In this document: one piece after another, positions 59,805-64,000 of the stretch | Position numbering within the stretch: position 1 is the stretch's first letter | Layout: every line of letters begins with the position of its first letter | NCBI GenBank assembly: GCA_963776375.1 | Contig: CAVZMF010000003.1 | Location: 85,841-149,840, forward strand | Length of the DNA stretch: 64,000 nucleotides | DNA from: PALSA-612 sp963776375 | Lineage (GTDB): Bacteria; Actinomycetota; Thermoleophilia; Gaiellales; Gaiellaceae | Direction of reading: 5' to 3' | Notes under the pieces: model-generated | What the model was told of the DNA's origin: nothing | Databases searched by the model: none | What the model saw: the letters and a program-made list of their open reading frames with translations, nothing else | Program-made: the position numbers and the translations under genes

Positions 59805-60527
59805 ATGCGCGAGCACAGGGCTGCCGCCACGACAGCAGGGATCCTCTACTTCACCGGTACGGTGGCCGGAGTCTTGAGCGTGGTCGTCAGTGCTCCGCTT
59901 CGTGATGCGCGCGATCCGTTGGCCTATGCCGTGGAGCACTCCGGAGCAGTGGTGACCACTGGCCTGCTCGTGCTCGTCATGGGGCTATCGCTCGCGTTGA
60001 TCCCCGTCGTGTTGTTCCGAGTGCTGCGCCCGATAGACGAGGTGCTGGCGGTCGGCTACCTGATTGTGCGCGGAGCTATCGAGACCACCTGCTACGTCGT
60101 CCTCGCGATCGGCTGGCTGCTGCTCGCGCCCATCGGTGAGGCCATGGCGGCAGGAGCGGGCACTGCTTCACCGGCAGGCGTCCGAGTTGGCAACCTCGTC
60201 ATCGATGCTGACGGCGCGAACGCCGTGCTCGCGCTCGTGTTCTGCCTTGGTGCCGCCATGTTCTACGTGCTGCTCTATCGGTCGCGCATCGTTCCGCGCT
60301 GGATCTCAGCGTGGGGTCTTGTGGCGATCCCCTTCTACGTCGCTGACTACCTGCTCCTGATGTACGGCGTCTTCGACATGAACGCTCCCGCACAGGTTCT
60401 CATGTACCTGCCGCTGGCCCTGCAGGAGATGGTTCTGGCGGTCTGGATGATCGCCCGTGGCTTCCGTCCGGCGGCTGTCTCGACCACGTCCGAGCGTTTC
60501 GTTTCGCGCCATCCTGTACACGCTTAA
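59805..60527 (+). CDS. DUF4386-like integral membrane protein
   Basis: A 240-residue protein from ATG 59805, with GAGGGCAGG just upstream. Six hydrophobic helices can be seen, including AGILYFTGTVAGVLSVVVSA, TTGLLVLVMGLSLALIPVVL and AVLALVFCLGAAMFYVLLYR. The loop LFRVLRPIDEVLAVGYLIVR between helices 2 and 3 and the late IVPRWISAWGLVAIPFYVAD are typical of the DUF4386 family, which has no known function. It stands alone between repeat copies, suggesting an acquired gene. Confidence 0.8.
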   Translation: MREHRAAATTAGILYFTGTVAGVLSVVVSAPLRDARDPLAYAVEHSGAVVTTGLLVLVMGLSLALIPVVLFRVLRPIDEVLAVGYLIVRGAIETTCYVVLAIGWLLLAPIGEAMAAGAGTASPAGVRVGNLVIDADGANAVLALVFCLGAAMFYVLLYRSRIVPRWISAWGLVAIPFYVADYLLLMYGVFDMNAPAQVLMYLPLALQEMVLAVWMIARGFRPAAVSTTSERFVSRHPVHA

Positions 60528-60824
60528 GCGCGGCTGACCCTCGGTAGTTCCGGGTAGGCCGGCGGCCAGATCGCGCCCGGCTCCGGCTCCGATTCGCATA
60601 CTGGAATTGTTAAGCCGCCCGCCCGATCACGGCGCGGGAGTCCCGCCGTTCTGACGGAGTTCAGGGAGTCCCAGGGAGCGGGGTGAGAAAAAACGGCTGA
60701 GTTTTGCGGAGCCTAAAAGACCCTCGGCTGACGGGGCCCTGCTGCTGGAAACTGGCTCTGTCCAGGACCTGCCACGAATACGAGGCCGCCTGGTTGCCGG
60801 CCTACGGGTGCGACTCTGGGGACA
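60528..60824. repeat. Gene-poor region with repeat copy C
   Basis: 297 bp with no gene. It starts with CGGTAGTTCCGGGTAGGC at 60542, which matches copy B over about 19 bases. GGGAGTCCC follows at 60636-60644 and 60664-60672. The sequence GCCGTTCTGACGGAGTTC and an A-rich stretch GAAAAAACGG near 60,685 follow; the latter may be a terminator trailer. Confidence 0.55.
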
Positions 60825-61394
60825 TCAGGCAATCAGAGCAAGCGCTGTGCCAAGACCGGCGAGTCCGACGGCGAGCATACCTATGAAGATCGTCTGGATT
60901 GATAGCTGATCGCCCAACCGCGCAAGGCCGACGGCGGCGGTCACCGCAAAGGCGACGCCGACGAGCAGGCGCCATTCTCCGACCGCGAAGAAGAGGGGGG
61001 CCAGAAGCGCAAAGGCGCTGAACAGGAGCGCCCATTTTATAAGCGAGGCACGGCGCATCGCTGCAACATCCGCATTACTCGTCTCTTCTATGGCGCGTGC
61101 GAGTAGCTGGCGTCCGCGGGCGTTTTCGAGTTGGTCGAAGATCGCGCCAGCAAGAACGACCAGACCTGCAATGACTCCCAGGGCGCCCGCGCCGTCAAAG
61201 GCGCGCGACGCGAGCACGCCGGCGATTGTCCAGAGGACGGCGCAATAGGCTGGAACGAAAAGAAAAGTGTCCAAACGGAGCTTCCGCAGCTCCTTGCGAC
61301 GGGCGTCGCTGCCGAGATCGCCGGCGAACTGCTCGAGCTCTCGAACCGACCCGGCCAGCTCCAGCATTCCGTGCATGCGCGGATTCTCGCTCAT
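60825..61394 (-). CDS. Small integral membrane protein of unknown function
   Basis: A 189-residue protein from ATG 61394 (MSENPRMHGMLELAGSVREL). An N-terminal amphipathic helix is followed by two hydrophobic segments (DTFLFVPAYCAVLWTIAGVL; ALGVIAGLVVLAGAIFDQLE), a short loop and three more helices (LIKWALLFSAFALLAPLFFA; LLVGVAFAVTAAVGLARLG; IFIGMLAVGLAGLGTALALI). The family is not recognised. The AT content is a little higher than in core genes. The Shine-Dalgarno is weak. Confidence 0.65.
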   Translation of the reverse strand: MSENPRMHGMLELAGSVRELEQFAGDLGSDARRKELRKLRLDTFLFVPAYCAVLWTIAGVLASRAFDGAGALGVIAGLVVLAGAIFDQLENARGRQLLARAIEETSNADVAAMRRASLIKWALLFSAFALLAPLFFAVGEWRLLVGVAFAVTAAVGLARLGDQLSIQTIFIGMLAVGLAGLGTALALIA

Positions 61395-61610
61395 CTTCGC
61401 GGCGCGGTTCTGACCGCGGGTCCTGAACAGCCGGTGGGGCGCCGTCGGAGAGGCGCACGGGACAGACGAGGACGACAGCGAGGCGTCGACCACCGCGATG
61501 AGGTCACAGTCCCAACTTCGACCGGCTCGTCCGCCGTCAGGCCGACTTCTCTAGGGCGGATGGGCCGCATCTCCGTCGCTGGGCGACAGACTACGCTCCA
61601 CCGACCGGCG
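61395..61610. other. Gap between membrane protein and patatin remnant
   Basis: 216 bp. No gene or clear signal is seen; it should contain the promoter for the membrane-protein gene. Confidence 0.4.
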
Positions 61611-63880
61611 CTAGAGGCGGCGTACCTGTTCGCCAATGGCTGCGACTGTCTGGGAGATGTTTGTGAGAGCGGCGCCGTCTTCGTCGAGGATGGCTTGGAG
61701 GAGGGGTTTGCACGCTTGGCGGAGCGGCGTGTGGTTGCCGGTGGTCGCGAGGAGCAGTCGGGTCAGCTGCTCGGCGGCGTCGAGGCGGCCGCGTAGGTAG
61801 TCGTTCTCGCGTGCCGGGCGGTTGAAGAAGGCATAGAAGTGGCCCAGCTTCACTCCCTTGACGGGCATCTCGTCCGGCGTGGGCAGGAGCGTGGACTCTT
61901 TCGGGCTAATGCGGACGACCTCGATTGCGTCGCCTTCGCCGACTGGGAGAGCGACTGGATCGGGTAGAGCAGCACGTCCCAGATCGGGAAGCCGAGGTAG
62001 CGGACGAGGAGGTCCGCCGCCGCCGCACGTTCCAGTGCTCCGCGAGCGCCGCGAGTCGCGCGAGCAGCCGTGGCCCGGCGCGTGGGAGCTGCTCGGCCAG
62101 GAGCGCCTCACGGCCGCGAAGATGCTCGTCGAGCTCGGCCGCGCGCCCTGCTCGGCCTGGAGAAACGCCTCGCCGTTGGTGCCGTCCCCGTCGGCGGAAC
62201 CAAGCGGTGATGGTCTCCTCGCCGAACGCCTCGACGACCCGCTTTCGCAGCGACTCCGCTTCGGCCGTCTCCTCTGCCGGACTGTCAGCGGTAAGGCGGA
62301 GCAGGGCGAGGTGGTCGATGTCGGCGATCGTCTCGTACAGGATCGTCTTGCCCTCGTCGAGATCGGAGCGTTCGGGGAAGCCTTCGCGCCGGCGCAGCGG
62401 TACCACCAGTTGAAGGCGGCAATCACGAAGCGCGTGCGCCGGCGGACGAAGCCGAGGTCGAAGGCACGCAAGAAGCTCACCTGCTCCTCGCTCGGCCGAT
62501 AGGGTTCCGGCCGCTCCTGGTGCTCGTCCTCGGCGACACAGGGGTCGGGCGGCGGGTAGCGGCGTGGGCGCCGTAGAGGCCGTGGTTGCACGCCCAGGCG
62601 CGAACCGCCGCGCGAATGAGCTGGGCATGATTCGACTCCTTCGGGTAGTTGCAGAGCGCGCTGACGGAGGTGGCCAGCCCGTCGACGACGTGCTGATCTT
62701 GAGCCGAACGTAGGTGGAGTAGGTCGTGCCCCGCTTCGCTCAGCGCCGCGTCGTACACGTCCGTGTTCCACTTCCCCCAGGGCCACTGGTCTGGGGGCGT
62801 GGCGGCGAGCACGGCGGGCTGCACAATCGGCCGGACGAGCGCCGCCACCCGGTCGAAGTTCGTCTCGATCACGTCCCGGATGCGCCTGACTTGCTCGTTT
62901 CGCCCCTGCACGACCAGTAGGTCGTCGAGGATCGGCTCCGAGCGCGGGATCGTGGTCAGCGCACCGACCGCGGCATGGAGCGTGTCGGGGCTCATCGCCA
63001 CCCTCGCGCAGGGCGCGCCCCCAGGGTCGGGCTCGATGTAGAGCAAGCTTGCGGTCGACCTCGGCTTCGGCCGGGCGGCGCGTCGATGATCGTGTCGATC
63101 GCCCAGCCGAACGGCTTGTTGTCGAGCACGCCGCCGTCGACGAAGTAGGTGCTGTCCGGGTCATCGCCGCTCAAGGCATACAGGCGGAAGCAGCGCCGGC
63201 CGGAGCGAGTCCAGGTTCGCGCGGTCGCCTTCTCGACGTCGGCAGGCTGACCGGCGGGAAGACCGCGGGAACCGACGACGTCGTGCGCGCGGCGAAAGCC
63301 AGGCCAGCGTTGTCGGAGAAGTCGTCCTCGCCACCGCTCTGGTAGTGGAAGCTGAGCGCATGCCGATGCCGGAGCCTCGCGCACCAACTGCGGCCAGTCG
63401 AGCGCGATCAGGCGCTCGTAGCCGTAGAAGTCGGTGATCGTCACGAACAGGTCGAGTTGGTGTCCCGGGCGGCAGCAGCGACGTCAACCCCGCCGGCGAC
63501 GGCGCGCCCGCTGTCCATCCCGACGAGCGCGTCGTAGAGCCACCTCGTCATCTCGTGCCCTCGAAGCGGCGAACGCTCGCAACGCCCGCGGGATCAAGAA
63601 CGGAGCCTTCCATTGGAACTTCAGCGGGATGCCAAGGATCTTGCGCGGGAAGATCGACCAGCTCGTTCATGTCCCCACGGTCGAACCAGAGCTGCCGCAA
63701 CGCCTCCTGCGAGCGATTGCCAGCCAGCGCCTTCGCAGGTAGATCCCGTTGATCCCGCCCGCCGATGTTCCGGCGACGACGTCGACGATCGTCCTGGGTC
63801 GCGCCGTCCGCCGCAACGAGCCCGTCGAGCAACTTCACGTACTCGCGCTCGCTACAAACTCGACGAAACTCATCCCCACG
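61611..63880 (-). pseudogene. Patatin-like phospholipase gene, broken by many frameshifts and truncated at its 5' end
   Basis: The parts occur in the right order but in changing frames. From high coordinates down: EYVKLLDGLVAA, the nucleophile elbow VVAGTSAGGINGIYL (near 63,760), ALAGNRSQEALRQLWFDRGD, MTITDFYGYERLIALDWPQL, the catalytic aspartate motif in YFVDGGVLDNKPFGWAID (near 63,120), ETNFDRVAALVRPIVQPAV, then FLRAFDLGFVRRRTRFVIAA. The end is LGHFYAFFNRPARENDYLRG to stop near 61,611. This matches actinobacterial patatin-like proteins with a long C-terminal extension. At least seven or eight frame changes occur. The expected N-terminus (oxyanion loop GGG) is missing; in its place, at 63,883, is a GGGAGTCCC element. 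Confidence 0.75.
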
Positions 63881-64000
63881 CCGGGAGTCCCCGGCCGTGA
63901 GTCCCGTCGCCTGACTCGCTTTCGGAGGGGTTGGGTTCCTCGGCGGACTGCAGGACGCGGAGCGCCCCGGCAAGAATCGAACGCTGCCGGCCGTTAGCGA
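63881..64000. repeat. GGGAGTCCC repeat element at the window end
   Basis: GGGAGTCCC at 63883-63891 followed by a near copy (TGAGTCCC) at 63898 and CGCCTGACTCGCTTTCGGAGGGG, which resembles the CGCCTGACCCTGACGCGGAGGGG after copy A at 57,055. It appears to have replaced the 5' end of the patatin gene. Confidence 0.55.

Overview
The window is about 64 kb of very GC-rich bacterial chromosome. GTG and TTG starts are common, and many genes overlap by the four bases NTGA. A short RpoD, an SdhA/B/E-type succinate dehydrogenase without the usual membrane anchors, a YlbL-like PDZ protease, a DUF1461 protein and two secreted proteins of the form IPxxGxIxGCY plus collagen linker all point to a deep actinobacterium. 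Thermoleophilia (Gaiellales/Solirubrobacterales) is my best guess; it is an inference from gene content, not a phylogeny.

About 0-51.8 kb is core chromosome. Main blocks: topA-rpoD; a LuxR-type regulator and a membrane HD-GYP protein; pgsA divergent from a biotin-dependent carboxylase; a two-gene ABC exporter; sucC-methyltransferase-sucD; tandem membrane-anchored double-thioredoxin proteins facing a cysteine-rich exported protein; a Rieske ferredoxin with an atypical P450; TCA genes icd-mdh-SDR-protease divergent from gltA; xerC-DUF1461-xerD; a new-looking Cys-paired repeat protein; pckA-formyltransferase; sdhA-exported protein-sdhB-sdhE; lysC-asd; a collagen-like secreted protein; dnaX-ybaB-cupin-recR; the SRP RNA; an Old Yellow Enzyme-type reductase. 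The TCA and anaplerotic genes (sucCD, mdh, icd, gltA, pckA, sdhABE) are unusually concentrated and cover much of the cycle.

At 51.88 kb a tRNA-Val(CAC) begins an accessory region. The last 43 bp of this tRNA (plus one base) recur at 55,501-55,543, so 51,953-55,500 looks like a decayed tRNA-integrated island. It now holds a truncated winged-helix gene, an IS3-type element and an IS110-type element, with short GGTGAGT repeats near both ends. From 55.6 kb to the end the DNA is sparse. It holds a second IPxxGxIxGCY secreted protein, an SRPBCC/FAD-oxidase pair, a DUF4386 membrane protein, another small membrane protein and a badly broken patatin-like gene. These are separated by a dispersed repeat whose hallmark is GGGAGTCCC, always on the same strand.

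Many housekeeping genes (topA, pgsA, the sucCD methyltransferase, an aminotransferase, sdhB, the FMN reductase and others) carry single-base shifts, mostly +1 and in G/C runs. Most are probably sequencing or assembly indels. For those genes I give the span of the reconstructed gene and the approximate shift positions.
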